Assembly: GCF_014203605.1 (NCBI RefSeq) | Contig: NZ_JACHJJ010000004.1 | Span: 62,001 to 126,000 of the forward strand | Reading direction: 5' to 3' | Source: Thiemannella venezuelensis | GTDB taxonomy: Bacteria > Actinomycetota > Actinomycetes > Streptosporangiales > Streptosporangiaceae | DNA: 64,000 nucleotides | In this document: positions 8,165 to 17,025 of the stretch, in pieces | Layout of the letters: each line of letters starts with the position of its first letter | Position numbering within the stretch: the stretch's first letter is position 1 | Made by a program: the position numbers and the translations under genes | Notes under the pieces: model-generated | Told to the model about the DNA's origin: nothing | The model's database searches: none | Seen by the model: only the letters and a program-made list of their open reading frames with translations

Positions 8165-11100
8165 TCACGCCCCCAGCGAGCGCTGGGCCGCCTCGACCCA
8201 GCGCGGCACGCCGACCCGCTGGGCGACCTCCAGCGCCTTCTCGTAGTGCGGCTTGACCGCGTCGGCGAAGCCCAGCCGGAGCGCCAGGTCGCCGAGGGTC
8301 AGCGCGACCGGCCAGAGCGCCACCACGCCGGTGCCCGCCCCGGCGATCCGGTCGGCGAACGGCTTCAGCGTGTCGTAGGCCTCGACCATCCGCTCGCGGT
8401 CGTCGAGCAGCATGCCCGCCAGCGCCCGCCAGATCATCGCCAGCTCGTAGAGGAAGTCGGGGCGCACCGGGGTCCGCACGGCGATGAGCGCCCGGGCGTC
8501 GCGCATGTGCCCCGCCGAGGCCAGGGCCACCGCGTAGGCGTCCAGGGTCCACTTGGCGCCGCGCTGGTGCGCCTCGCCCAGCGGCTCGACCATCTCCGCG
8601 GCCCGGCCGTTGACCAGGTGCAGGCAGAACGTGGTGATCAGCGGCAGGTCCTGGCGGCCCTCCAGCATGCCGGCCCGGGCGGTCAGCCGGGCGGCCTCCC
8701 GGTAGGCCTGCTCCGCGCCGGCGAAGTCACCGGCGATCATCAGGCGCTGCCCGGCGTACCAGGCGCCGACCGCGGCCGGCGCGGGCAGGCCGTACTGCCT
8801 GGCCAGCTGCTCGGCGGCGGTGACGTGCGCGTCGGCCTCGGCGAACGAGCCCGAGGCGGCCGCGCACTCCATCAGCACCAGGTGGGCCAGGGCCTGGACG
8901 GCGACCTGGCCGCTGGCCGCGCCGACCTGGAGCAGCTCCCGGCCGATGACCTCCCGCTCGCCGACCGGCGTGATGCCGTACGACTGGCGCAGGCGCCCGC
9001 TCAGCGCGGTCGCCAGCAGGGCCGGGTCACCGGTCCTGCGGGCCAGTTCCTCGGCCTCCAGCGAGGCCTGCTCGCCGCGGGGCGTGGCCGAGCCCTCCAG
9101 CTCCAGCGCGACCGTGGCCAGCAGGCTCGCCCGCAGCGACTGCTCGGCGGCGGGCAGCTCGACCAGGGCCTGCTCGGCGACGTCCACGATCTCCCAGGCG
9201 GTGCGGGTGAAGTCGCGGGCCATGCCCTTGTGCGGCACGGCCAGCGAGGCGGCCACCCGGGCGGTGAGCTCCAGGTCGCCCAGCGGCCTGGCCGCCTCCA
9301 TCGCCTCGCGCCGCCGCCGCCGGGCCGCGGCCATGTCGCCGCAGAGGGCCAGCGCCTTGATCAGCCGGAGGGTCAGCAGCAGCCGCTCGCGGGTGGACTC
9401 CGGCGTGTGGGTGATCCCGGACCGGTCGAAGGCCGCGATGGCCTGCTCCCAGAGGGTGGCCGCCTCCCGGTGGGCGAAACGCCGCTCGGCCTGCTCGGCC
9501 GCCAGGCCCGCGTAGTGCACTGCCTTGACGGCGGTCTCGGTGGTCCCGGCGGAGTCGTAGTGGTGGGCGAGCGCGGCCACGTCGGAGGGGTTCCTGCGCT
9601 CGATCACCGAGGCCACCGCGGCGTGCAGCCGGGAGCGGCGCAGCCTCGACGCGTCGGAGTAGAGCGTGTCACGGACCAGGTCGTGGTCGAAGCGGAGCCT
9701 GCCGGGGCCCGGCTCGGTGACCAGGCCCGCCAGCAGCGCCGCCTCGACGGCGTCGACCACGGCGTCCTCGTCGCCCGCCACGTCGACCAGCACGTCCACG
9801 TCGACGTCCCGGCCGATCACCGCGGCCTGCAGCAGGATCTGCTGGGCCGCCGCGGGCAGCCGGGAGATCCGCCGCCGGAGCACGTCGCGCACGCCGGACG
9901 GCACCCCGGAGATCACCTCGGCGGCGGTGGCGCGGTCGCTGACCGCCTCGGCGTCGAGCAGGCGCACGGTCTCGCGGACGAAGAAGGGGTTGCCGCGGGT
10001 GCGCTCGACGATGCTCTCGACGGCCTCCTCGTCCACCTGGCGCACGCAGGTCGCCCGCACCAGCTCGGCCACCGCCTTGGGGTCGAGCCCGGACAGGGCC
10101 ACCCGGACCGGGCCGAGCCTGGCCAGCGCGGCCAGCACGTCGGCCTGCTGGTCGGTCAGCTCGCTGTCACGGCAGGTCACCACCAGCAGCACCCGGCTGC
10201 CGGCCAGTAGGCTCGGCAGCGCGCGCAGCAGCGCGAGGGTCTGGTCGTCGGCCCAGTGCAGGTCCTCCAGGGTGAGCAGGAGCGGGGTCTCCCTGGCCAC
10301 CGAGGCGAGGTAACCGCCGACCGCCCGGTGCAGCCGGAAGCCGCCGGAGGCCTGGTCGTCGTCCGGGGCGGGGGCGGCGTCGTCCAGCAGCGGGGCGAGC
10401 AGCGGGGCGTACTCTCCCGGCCCGGCCGCGGCCATCAGGGCCCGCAGGATCTCCACCCAGGCCCAGCCGGGCGGCGTGGCGCTGCTGTCGGGGCAGGCTC
10501 CGGAGGCGGTGCCCCAGCCGTCGGCGGAGAGGCGCTTGGTGAGCTGGCGGACCAGCGTGGTCTTGCCCGCGCCCGCGTCGCCGCTGATCACCGCGACGGT
10601 GAAGCGGCCGGTCCGGACCGCGGCGGTGACCAGCCGGTCGAGCTCGGCGTCGCGGCCGACGAACGGCTCCGGCTCCAGCGGAGGCAGCTCCACCGGGGCC
10701 ATGGCGGGCCGGGGCGGCCAGGTGTCGGCGACCACCGCAGGACGCTGCTGGCGCTGCGGGGCGGGCAGCTGCAGGCCGGGATCCTGGGAGAGGATGTCGG
10801 ACTCCAGCTTGCGCAGCGCCGGGCCCGGGTCGATGCCCAGCTCGTCGGCGAGGATCGTGCGGGCCCTGCGCAGCGCGGCCAGCGAGTCGCCCTGGCGTCC
10901 GGACCGGTACAGGCCCAGGGCGAGCAGGCGCCAGCCCTCCTCGCGGAGCGGGTGCTCGGTGGTCAGAGCCTCCAGGTCGGGGACCGCCTCGGCGGCCATG
11001 CCCAGGCGCAGGCCGGCGTCGGCGTGCCGCTCGCGGGCGATCAGGCGCAGCTCGGTCAGCCGGTTCACCTCCGCCTCCGCCCACGGCTGGTCGGCGAAGT

Positions 11101-11533
11101 CGGAGTACGGCGTGCCGCGCCACAGGCCGAGCGCCTTCTCCAGGGCGGCCCGGGCGGAGGCCGGGTCGTCGCCCTCCAGCTGCTCTCCGGCGGTGCGGAC
11201 CAGCGACTCGAAGCGGAGCGCGTCGACCTGGTCGGGCGCGATGCGCAGCGCGTAGCCGGAGGCGACGGTCACCAGCAGGCGGTTGGGACCCCCGCGCGGG
11301 CGACCGGGCTCCAGGACCCGGCGCAGGCGTGAGATGTAGACCTGCAGGCCCGACTGCGCGCCTTTCGCCGCGTCGTCGTCCCACAGGTCGTAGAGGAGCG
11401 AGTCGACCGGCACGACCTGCCCCCGGGCGACGAGCAACCGGGCGAGGACGGCACGCTGCCGCAACCCGCCCAGGTCGAGCCCGTCGTCACCGGAGTGCGC
11501 CTCGACCGGACCGAGAACCCGGAACGCCACCAT
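8165..11533 (-). CDS. SARP-type regulator with AAA ATPase and TPR domains
   Basis: 1122 residues from ATG 11533. Residues 1-95 are an OmpR-like winged helix (LGGLRQRAVLARLLVARGQV), 100-245 a bacterial transcriptional activation domain (FADQPWAEAEVNRLTELRL), 300-480 an AAA domain with Walker A GDAGAGKTT and Walker B TLEDLHWAD, and the rest alpha-helical TPR-like repeats. There is no C-terminal LuxR helix-turn-helix. Large SARPs of this kind activate secondary metabolism or development and bind direct repeats near promoters. The gene stands alone between convergent and co-directional neighbours, so its target is not evident. Confidence 0.88.
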   Translation of the reverse strand: MVAFRVLGPVEAHSGDDGLDLGGLRQRAVLARLLVARGQVVPVDSLLYDLWDDDAAKGAQSGLQVYISRLRRVLEPGRPRGGPNRLLVTVASGYALRIAPDQVDALRFESLVRTAGEQLEGDDPASARAALEKALGLWRGTPYSDFADQPWAEAEVNRLTELRLIARERHADAGLRLGMAAEAVPDLEALTTEHPLREEGWRLLALGLYRSGRQGDSLAALRRARTILADELGIDPGPALRKLESDILSQDPGLQLPAPQRQQRPAVVADTWPPRPAMAPVELPPLEPEPFVGRDAELDRLVTAAVRTGRFTVAVISGDAGAGKTTLVRQLTKRLSADGWGTASGACPDSSATPPGWAWVEILRALMAAAGPGEYAPLLAPLLDDAAPAPDDDQASGGFRLHRAVGGYLASVARETPLLLTLEDLHWADDQTLALLRALPSLLAGSRVLLVVTCRDSELTDQQADVLAALARLGPVRVALSGLDPKAVAELVRATCVRQVDEEAVESIVERTRGNPFFVRETVRLLDAEAVSDRATAAEVISGVPSGVRDVLRRRISRLPAAAQQILLQAAVIGRDVDVDVLVDVAGDEDAVVDAVEAALLAGLVTEPGPGRLRFDHDLVRDTLYSDASRLRRSRLHAAVASVIERRNPSDVAALAHHYDSAGTTETAVKAVHYAGLAAEQAERRFAHREAATLWEQAIAAFDRSGITHTPESTRERLLLTLRLIKALALCGDMAAARRRRREAMEAARPLGDLELTARVAASLAVPHKGMARDFTRTAWEIVDVAEQALVELPAAEQSLRASLLATVALELEGSATPRGEQASLEAEELARRTGDPALLATALSGRLRQSYGITPVGEREVIGRELLQVGAASGQVAVQALAHLVLMECAAASGSFAEADAHVTAAEQLARQYGLPAPAAVGAWYAGQRLMIAGDFAGAEQAYREAARLTARAGMLEGRQDLPLITTFCLHLVNGRAAEMVEPLGEAHQRGAKWTLDAYAVALASAGHMRDARALIAVRTPVRPDFLYELAMIWRALAGMLLDDRERMVEAYDTLKPFADRIAGAGTGVVALWPVALTLGDLALRLGFADAVKPHYEKALEVAQRVGVPRWVEAAQRSLGA

Positions 11534-11543
11534 GTCAGCCGCC

Positions 11544-11573
11544 ACGCTATGCGGGCTTTCGAATCGCGCACAA
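11544..11573 (-). promoter_or_regulatory. Candidate promoter of the SARP-AAA gene
   Basis: On the minus strand TTGTGC (11573-11568) and TAGCGT (11549-11544) are spaced by 18 bp, a sigma-HrdB-like arrangement. The predicted start of transcription falls just ahead of ATG 11533, giving almost no leader; no ribosome-binding site is seen there, which fits. Prediction from sequence only. Confidence 0.45.
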
Positions 11574-11651
11574 GGTCTTTCCCAATCTGGCAGGTGTGAG
11601 CACGCCCCGGATGCCCGCGGACCCCCATGGGACGGAGGTCCGTACGCACCC

Positions 11652-12713
11652 TTAACGGCCGACCGGCTCCTTTTCGGGCGCCGGAGTGACGCCCGCGCGC
11701 CTGCGCAGCAGGGCCCACGCGCCCAGCGCCAGACCGCCGAAGGGGATTTCGACAGTGTAGGTCCAGAAGCCGAAGAGCAGTGCCGCGGCGGTCGCCGAAT
11801 CCAGCGGGGCGCCGAAGAAGACCAGCGCGCCGGCCGTCCCGGCCTCCATGATCCCGGCCCCGCTCGGGGTGACGACCGCGGTGGTCAGGACCCGCGACAG
11901 GGCGAAGGCCGCGATCGACTGGGCCAGGCCGGGGTAGGCGCCGGTGGCGTGCAGGCAGCAGACGAGGATGAGCCACTGGAGGCCGAGGAAGGCGATCATG
12001 CCCAGGGTCAGGCCGGGCCAGCGGCCCCGCACGACCGCGGAGGTGTCGGCGCGGAGCTTCTCCAGGGCGCCGGAGGCGGCGTGCCCGGCGGGGCGGATCT
12101 TCCGGGGCGCGAGCCGCGCGAGGGCGTCCAGGACGCGGCCGAGCACGGCGGCGGCGCGGTCCCAGTACAGGGCGGCGGCCACCACCGCGACCAGGACCAG
12201 GATGGACGCCGCGCCCGCCCAGCCCGCGCTGACGACGGCGGGGTTGAGCGCCTGCCCGCTGGCCAGGAGCGCGACGATGCCCAGCGCGGGCAGGACGAAC
12301 CTGAACAGGGTGTTCCAGATCCCGCTGGCCAGCGTGGAGACCACGACGGCCCGGGCCGGGAAGCCCCACCCCCTGGTCATCGCGAAGGTCAGCGCGACCC
12401 CGGCCGCGCCGCCGAAGGGGAGCAGGTTGCTGACCGCGCTGCCCGCGGCGTTCAGGGCCAGCGCCTGCGGGTGGGTCAGCCCGGGCAGGGAGGCGGTCAG
12501 CACGAAGGTGTAGGCGAGCAGGCTCGCCAGCCAGACGGCGGCCATCAGCGCGACCGTCTGCCAGCTCAGCGCGGCGAACCGGGCGCCGATCTCGGTCCAG
12601 GAGACCGTCTTGCCGGTCAGCGTCCGTACGAGCTGCGGCAGGAAGACGACGAGCATGGCGGCCAGTCCCAGGGAGAAGGCCGACAGCCCGATCTGAACCC
12701 ATCTGTTCTTCAT
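11652..12713 (-). CDS. Lysylphosphatidylglycerol synthase-like/UPF0104 integral membrane protein
   Basis: 353 residues with about eight to nine hydrophobic segments. LNAAGSAVSNLLPFGGAAGV and TPSGAGIMEAGTAGALVFFG match the conserved Gly-rich motifs of the MprF flippase-domain family (UPF0104). Such proteins move lipids across the membrane or act as accessory proteins to glycolipid enzymes. There is no soluble lysyl-transferase domain, so aminoacylation of lipids is unlikely. The PIG-L deacetylase gene lies just upstream on the same strand (34-bp gap), with a GT4 glycosyltransferase diverging from that. Confidence 0.85.
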   Translation of the reverse strand: MKNRWVQIGLSAFSLGLAAMLVVFLPQLVRTLTGKTVSWTEIGARFAALSWQTVALMAAVWLASLLAYTFVLTASLPGLTHPQALALNAAGSAVSNLLPFGGAAGVALTFAMTRGWGFPARAVVVSTLASGIWNTLFRFVLPALGIVALLASGQALNPAVVSAGWAGAASILVLVAVVAAALYWDRAAAVLGRVLDALARLAPRKIRPAGHAASGALEKLRADTSAVVRGRWPGLTLGMIAFLGLQWLILVCCLHATGAYPGLAQSIAAFALSRVLTTAVVTPSGAGIMEAGTAGALVFFGAPLDSATAAALLFGFWTYTVEIPFGGLALGAWALLRRRAGVTPAPEKEPVGR

Positions 12714-12747
12714 ATGACCCCCTGGAGCAAGTGTGCCGGTCCGGGGC

Positions 12748-13578
12748 TCATCCTTTGGGAGGAGATTCGAGGGGGTGCCTCAGCCGGGTGCCGGGCGGCA
12801 GGCCGCGCCGGACGTACCACTCGGTGCCGAAGACCAGCCGGTAGAGCAGATGGGGGATCTTGAGCATCACGCCCAGGGTGCGGGTGTCCGCGCCGGTGGC
12901 CTGGGTGGCGTGGGCCGCCATGCTCGCGCGCTTCTGCCGGGCGAAGCGCCGCACGTTCACCCGGTGGGTGATCTCCTCGGCGGGGGAGTAGGCCCGTTCG
13001 AAGGCCCGCACGTCCAACTGCGGGTAGAACCTGCGGACCAGCCGCAGGCTCGCCAGGAGCGGGTCGCGGTTGACCGTGGCCTCCAGCACGACCGGGGTGC
13101 CCGCGAGCTCCGCGGCCCGCCCGCCGACCCGGTTCACCTGGACGTGGTCGGGATGGCCGTACCCCCCGGCCGGATCGTAGATCGTCAGCAGGTCGGCCCC
13201 CTCTTCGGTGAGGACCTCGGCCAGCCGCCGGGCGGCCTCCTCGGTGTCGGCGTCGATGAACGCGTTCGCCGGGCGGTCCTCGGCGATCCCGCCGCCGGGG
13301 GCCAGCCCGGAGTCGCCGTAGCCGAGGTTCACCACCCGGGCGCAGCCCAGCGCCGCCGCCGACTTGTACAGCTCCGCCACGCGGGCCTCGCCGAGCGCCT
13401 CGCCGGGCGCGAGATCGGCCTGCCCGCGCTCGCCGGAGGTCGCCACGACCACGACCACGCGGTGCCCCTCGGCGGCGAGCATGGCCATGGTGCCCGCGGT
13501 CAGCAGGGCTTCGTCGTCGGGGTGGGCGTGGAAGAAGACTGCGGTCCTGGGAGTCGCGGAAGTCACGGAAGCGGCCAC
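12748..13578 (-). CDS. PIG-L/LmbE-family N-deacetylase
   Basis: 276 residues starting at GTG 13578. HAHPDDE at residues 17-23 and GHPDH near 140 are the zinc-binding and catalytic motifs of PIG-L deacetylases, which remove acetyl groups from GlcNAc conjugates (MshB in mycothiol synthesis, PIG-L in GPI anchors). It lies head-to-head with a GT4 glycosyltransferase and next to a flippase-like gene. That suggests a glycolipid or glycoside carrying a deacetylated amino sugar. A role in mycothiol is possible, but the neighbouring GT4 lacks the features I would expect of MshA. Confidence 0.9.
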   Translation of the reverse strand: MAASVTSATPRTAVFFHAHPDDEALLTAGTMAMLAAEGHRVVVVVATSGERGQADLAPGEALGEARVAELYKSAAALGCARVVNLGYGDSGLAPGGGIAEDRPANAFIDADTEEAARRLAEVLTEEGADLLTIYDPAGGYGHPDHVQVNRVGGRAAELAGTPVVLEATVNRDPLLASLRLVRRFYPQLDVRAFERAYSPAEEITHRVNVRRFARQKRASMAAHATQATGADTRTLGVMLKIPHLLYRLVFGTEWYVRRGLPPGTRLRHPLESPPKG

Positions 13579-13613
13579 GCAGGCATGATCTCATGCGGGG
13601 CTACTCTGGCAGC

Positions 13614-14723
13614 GTGAGGATCCTCCACGTCAGTGACTGCTACCTGCCGCGCCTGGGCGGGATCGAAGTACAGGTCGCCGATCTGATCCGGATGCAGCGC
13701 GAGGCGGGGCACGAGGTCGAGGTGGCCACGGCGACCCCGGGGGAGCCCCTTCCCGGCGTGCACCGGATCGTCGCCCGGCTCCCCTTCGACCTGCCGGTCC
13801 ACCCGTTCGGGACGGGCCATCTGCTCCGGCTGGCGGCGGCTCGCCGCCCCGACGTGGTGCACGTGCACGCGGGCGCGGTCTCGCCGTTCGCCTGGATGGG
13901 CGCGCGCGCCGCCGTACGTGCCGGGCTGCCCGCGGTGGTGACCGTGCACAGCATGTGGGACCCGGTCACCCGCGGGCTCTACCGGGGGCTCCGGATGGCG
14001 TTCGAGTGGGAGCGCTGGGGGCTGGTGGGCACCGCGGTGAGCGAGGCCGCCGCCCGGCGGATCCGCGTCGTGGCCGGGCGCGGCGTGCCGGTGCACGTGG
14101 TCTCCAACGGGCTCGACGTCTCCGGCTGGCGTCCCGCGGAGCAGGCGCGGCGGGACTCCGGGGACGGGCCGGTGCACGTCGTAGCGGTGGGGCGGCTGGC
14201 CCCGCGCAAGCAGCCGGTCCGGCTGCTGCGGCTGCTGAAGGAGACCCGGGCCCAGGTGCCGCCCGAGGTGCCGCTGCGGGCCACCGTGGTGGGGGACGGC
14301 CCCGCGCGCGCGCAGATGGAGCGCTACCTGCGGGCCAACGGGATGACGGGCTGGGTCTCGCTGCCCGGCCGCTACAGCCGCGAGCAGATCAGGGAGCTCC
14401 TCGCCTCGGCGGACGTGTTCGTCGCCCCGGCGCCCCGCGAGTCGTTCGGGCTGGCGGCGCTGGAGGCGCGTGCGGCCGGGGTCCCGGTGGTGGCGCGGTC
14501 GCAGAGCGGCGTGGCCGACTTCGTGCACCCGGGCAAGGAGGGGCTGCTCGGCCGGAGCTTCGAGGACCTGGTGGCCTCGGTCGCCCGGCTGGCCCGCGAC
14601 CGCGAGCTGCGCGAGGCGATCGCCGCGCACAACCGGGGGACGGAGCCGGTCGCCACCTCCTGGCCCGCCGTGCTGGAGGGCTTCGACCGCTGCTACGAGC
14701 AGGCCCGCGCGACCAGGCGGTGA
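13614..14723 (+). CDS. GT4-family glycosyltransferase
   Basis: 369 residues from GTG 13614. TACTCT at 13602-13607 sits 7 nt ahead of this GTG, the spacing of a leaderless -10 element, and the protein would begin directly at its first beta strand (RILHVSDCYLPRLGGIEVQV); ATG 13593 is the alternative. The protein has two Rossmann domains. The donor-site motif PRESFGLAALEARAAGVPVV near residue 280 gives the retaining GT4 EX7E pattern. It transfers a sugar from a nucleotide donor in the cytoplasm; the acceptor is unknown. The divergent PIG-L gene suggests successive steps. Confidence 0.88.
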   Translation: MRILHVSDCYLPRLGGIEVQVADLIRMQREAGHEVEVATATPGEPLPGVHRIVARLPFDLPVHPFGTGHLLRLAAARRPDVVHVHAGAVSPFAWMGARAAVRAGLPAVVTVHSMWDPVTRGLYRGLRMAFEWERWGLVGTAVSEAAARRIRVVAGRGVPVHVVSNGLDVSGWRPAEQARRDSGDGPVHVVAVGRLAPRKQPVRLLRLLKETRAQVPPEVPLRATVVGDGPARAQMERYLRANGMTGWVSLPGRYSREQIRELLASADVFVAPAPRESFGLAALEARAAGVPVVARSQSGVADFVHPGKEGLLGRSFEDLVASVARLARDRELREAIAAHNRGTEPVATSWPAVLEGFDRCYEQARATRR

Positions 14724-14790
14724 GCGCGGGGCGGGCGGCCGGACCGCCGCGCCGCGCTGCCCCCCGCAGGCGGAGCGGCGGCCCGTCCGG

Positions 14791-14818
14791 CCGTGCCCTC
14801 CTCCCCGGGAGGGCACGG
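14791..14818. terminator. Hairpin terminator between convergent genes
   Basis: CCGTGCCCTCC (14791-14801) and GGAGGGCACGG (14808-14818) are perfect 11-bp arms around a 6-nt loop. It lies between the convergent glycosyltransferase and lipoprotein genes and can serve both strands. Confidence 0.75.
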
Positions 14819-14870
14819 GTCTCGTCGGGGAGGCCGCGGCGGGTCCGCGGCGCGGACCCGGGCCGTTCCC

Positions 14871-15257
14871 CTAGGAGCAGGCGCTGGCGAGCTTGGTGGT
14901 CGCCTGCTGGGCCTTGGTGCCCAGGTCCTGCAGGGCGGTGGTGGCCGCCGCCGGGTTGTTGGGGTCGATCTTCAGCGCGCCCCAGGTGGCGGAGAAGTCG
15001 TTGAGGGCCGAGGCCAGCTCGCCGTCGGCCTTGTCCGCCAGCGCCTTCAGGTCGGCGGAGAGCTTCTGGTTCGCCTCGTTGAACTTGTTGAGGTCGCCGG
15101 CGGCACCCGCGGCGGTGCTGGAGTAGTCCGTGAAGAGCTTCTGCGCGTCGGCGCAGAGCGCGGTGTTGGCGCCGGCGCCGCAGGCGGCGGACATGGAGAC
15201 GAGTGCGGCCCCCGCGACGGCGACGGCGATACGGCGGGGGGAGAGGACGCGGAACAT
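14871..15257 (-). CDS. Small secreted lipoprotein of unknown function
   Basis: 128 residues from ATG 15257, with AAAGG upstream; the frame stays open beyond this but lacks a signal there. The signal peptide ends in MSAAC, a lipobox with Cys26, so it should be lipid-anchored outside the membrane. The mature part is helical, rich in Ala, Lys and Asp (DLNKFNEANQKLSADLKALA), and has Cys at ALCADA and near the C-terminus. The helical, polar composition suggests a coiled-coil bundle. No family assigned. Confidence 0.75.
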   Translation of the reverse strand: MFRVLSPRRIAVAVAGAALVSMSAACGAGANTALCADAQKLFTDYSSTAAGAAGDLNKFNEANQKLSADLKALADKADGELASALNDFSATWGALKIDPNNPAAATTALQDLGTKAQQATTKLASACS

Positions 15258-15490
15258 TGCTTGCCTTTCATTGCAAACTGTGACGACCAGAAGAGTATGG
15301 GGCCCTCCTTGCGGATCACTTACATCGGGCTTACATCTGGCGTTCACCGTGCTTTCGCCCAGGTGGGCGGGCGCCGCCCGGCGCGTCGCGCGTGTGGCCG
15401 CCCGCACCGGCCGGGCCGGTGTGATCCGCTGGTTCGTGACTGTCTGTTCACGTCAAGGGGCGACTGTCCGCTCTTGTCGTCTCCGTCCCG

Positions 15491-15586
15491 TCAGAAGGGG
15501 AGGGGGCGTCCGGAGGGCGTGCGCAGGTCGAGCGGGGCGGGCCGGCGTGGCGGCCGGGGCCGCTGGAGGATTTGAACCCTTTTCAT
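15491..15586 (-). CDS. 31-residue Arg/Pro-rich peptide, copy A
   Basis: A 31-codon gene with ATG 15586, AAGGGAG in the ribosome-binding position, and TGA at 15491. The peptide starts MKRVQILQRPRPPRRP and ends LDLRTPSGRPLPF. A second copy at 22330-22425 encodes 26 identical residues of 31; 16 of the identical codons differ synonymously, the mark of selection on the peptide. It lies 95 bp downstream of the propeller lipoprotein gene on the same strand. There is no signal peptide or cysteine, and net charge is strongly positive. The central RPRPPRR resembles proline-rich antimicrobial peptides that bind the ribosome tunnel. Function unknown. Confidence 0.82.
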   Translation of the reverse strand: MKRVQILQRPRPPRRPAPLDLRTPSGRPLPF

Positions 15587-15645
15587 GTCCTACTCCCTTT
15601 TGTTGGAGTATGGAGAGACTATGCGACCCGACTGACATTTTCGTC

Positions 15646-15675
15646 CGCTTCGTGAGATTTTCTGTCTCGGAAGCG
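15646..15675 (-). terminator. Interrupted hairpin after the propeller lipoprotein gene
   Basis: On the minus strand CGCTTCC-GAGA pairs with TCTC-ACGAAGCG around CAGAAAA (6+4 bp with a 2-nt mismatch). It starts 6 bp after the lipoprotein stop codon and ahead of the 31-residue peptide gene, so it could attenuate or separate the two. Confidence 0.4.
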
Positions 15676-15680
15676 CGAGG

Positions 15681-16907
15681 TCAGCGCCGCAGCACGAAGC
15701 CGGACTCGTTGTCCCCCCAGCCGACCGAGCCCACCACCCAGACCGTCCCGGTGCCGGGGACCCGGGTGATTCCGGTGCGGCCGACGTCGTCGGACACCTC
15801 GTACTGCTGGTCCTCCTCCCGGGCACGGAGCAGCGGGCCGTACCGGGCGCTCCACCGCGTGCCGTCGAAGTGCAGCAGGAGAGGCTGGCCCGAGTGGTCG
15901 GCGTCCACGCCGCTGGCCCAGACGTCGCCGGCGCCGAACGCGGTGAGGCCGTGCAGCGAGCCTCGGGCGACCGGCACCTGCGAGCGCCGCCACCCCGACC
16001 CGTCCCAGTGCAGGACCAGCGGCTCGGCCTCCCGGTTGCCGTACACGTCCTCGGGTCCGGTGGCGATCTCGCCCACCGCCCAGACATCGGATGGGGAGAC
16101 CGCCCAGACCCGGTTCAGCCTGCCACCGGGGATCCGCGGGGTCTCCATGGTCTCCCACAGGCCGCCGGTGGTGCCGTGCCAGGCCAGCGGCCCGCTCCCG
16201 TCGTGGCCGACCGCCCAGACGTGCTCGCCTCTCGCGGTGACCGCCGCGAACGTGCCGGCGGTCTGGAAGAAGTTGCGGAACTCGCCGCCGCGCCGCTCCA
16301 GGACCACCGTCTCCGACGGGCCGGTCGCGGTGAACCACGTGCGGTCCCCGGTCGCGGCGACGTCGGTGAGCCGGTAGTCCCGGGCCACCCCGAAGGGCCG
16401 CTCCCCCGCCCACCGCCGCCCGTCCCACCGGACGGCGACCGGGACCTCGCCGTTGCCGACGATCCACACGTCGTCCGGGCCGCTCGCGCTGACGCCCTCC
16501 ACGTGGTGGAGGCCGTGCCCCTGCACCGGCGTCTCCCGCCACCGGGCCCCGTCCCACCGCACGACGGCCGGTGAGCCCTCCCGGTCCTCGGCGCTCGCCT
16601 GGTAGCCCACCGCCCAGACGTCCTCGGGCCCGGCGACCGCCACGTCCACCAGCGCGGCGCTTCCCTCCAGCTCGGGGACGGGCGCGGCCTTCCACTCCGG
16701 GGCCGCCGCCACTCGCCCGGTGGCCCGCGGGCTCGCCGCCGCGCCCGGGGTGGCCGTACGGCCCGGCGCAGGCGAGGAGCCGGAGACCGTCGTGCGCTCC
16801 GGCGCGGGCGACGGGCCGGGCGCCGCCGTCCGGCCGGGGGTGCACGCCGCCATCAGGCAGGCGGTGAGGACCGCGCCCGCCGCCCGTATCTTCGTCATCC
16901 GCCGCAT
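15681..16907 (-). CDS. Lipoprotein with VWAVG beta-propeller-like repeats
   Basis: 408 residues from ATG 16907 (16898 is also possible). The signal peptide ends LMAAC, a lipobox, followed by a Pro/Ser/Thr-rich linker of about 50 residues. The rest carries six repeats of about 45-50 residues centred on DVWAVG, DVWIVG, HVWAVG, DVWAVG, DVWASG and TVWVVG, each followed by strands such as LVLHWDGSGWR. This spacing fits a six-bladed propeller displayed outside the cell. The ligand is unknown. It diverges from an AAA ATPase gene across a 54-bp palindrome. Confidence 0.82.
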   Translation of the reverse strand: MRRMTKIRAAGAVLTACLMAACTPGRTAAPGPSPAPERTTVSGSSPAPGRTATPGAAASPRATGRVAAAPEWKAAPVPELEGSAALVDVAVAGPEDVWAVGYQASAEDREGSPAVVRWDGARWRETPVQGHGLHHVEGVSASGPDDVWIVGNGEVPVAVRWDGRRWAGERPFGVARDYRLTDVAATGDRTWFTATGPSETVVLERRGGEFRNFFQTAGTFAAVTARGEHVWAVGHDGSGPLAWHGTTGGLWETMETPRIPGGRLNRVWAVSPSDVWAVGEIATGPEDVYGNREAEPLVLHWDGSGWRRSQVPVARGSLHGLTAFGAGDVWASGVDADHSGQPLLLHFDGTRWSARYGPLLRAREEDQQYEVSDDVGRTGITRVPGTGTVWVVGSVGWGDNESGFVLRR

Positions 16908-16971
16908 CCCCCCAGAATGCCCGTCCCCGGGCTCGCGGAACGGTCGGCCGCCAACGGCAGGGATACCGGAA

Positions 16972-17025
16972 GTAACCGACGTGGATGTCGGCGACATCGA
17001 CGTCGCCGACATCCATGTCGGTTAC
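16972..17025. promoter_or_regulatory. 54-bp palindrome between lipoprotein and AAA-ATPase genes
   Basis: Arms of 24 nt (16972-16995 and 17002-17025) pair at 23 positions around the centre ATCGAC. The outer end of each arm reads GTAACCGAC or its near-complement. The right arm runs into TACCGT (17023-17028), a -10-like element 7 nt before the ATPase start codon. This looks like an operator covering a leaderless promoter. A DNA or RNA cruciform is the alternative. Confidence 0.7.

Noticed and set aside
15491-15586. AT-hook DNA-binding peptide
   Set aside because: The core of an AT-hook is RGRP; these peptides have RPRPPR and only one GR step near the end.
15453-15638. 61-residue minus-strand frame overlapping peptide A
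   Set aside because: It uses another frame, with no conservation at copy B, while the 31-residue frame is conserved at the codon level.
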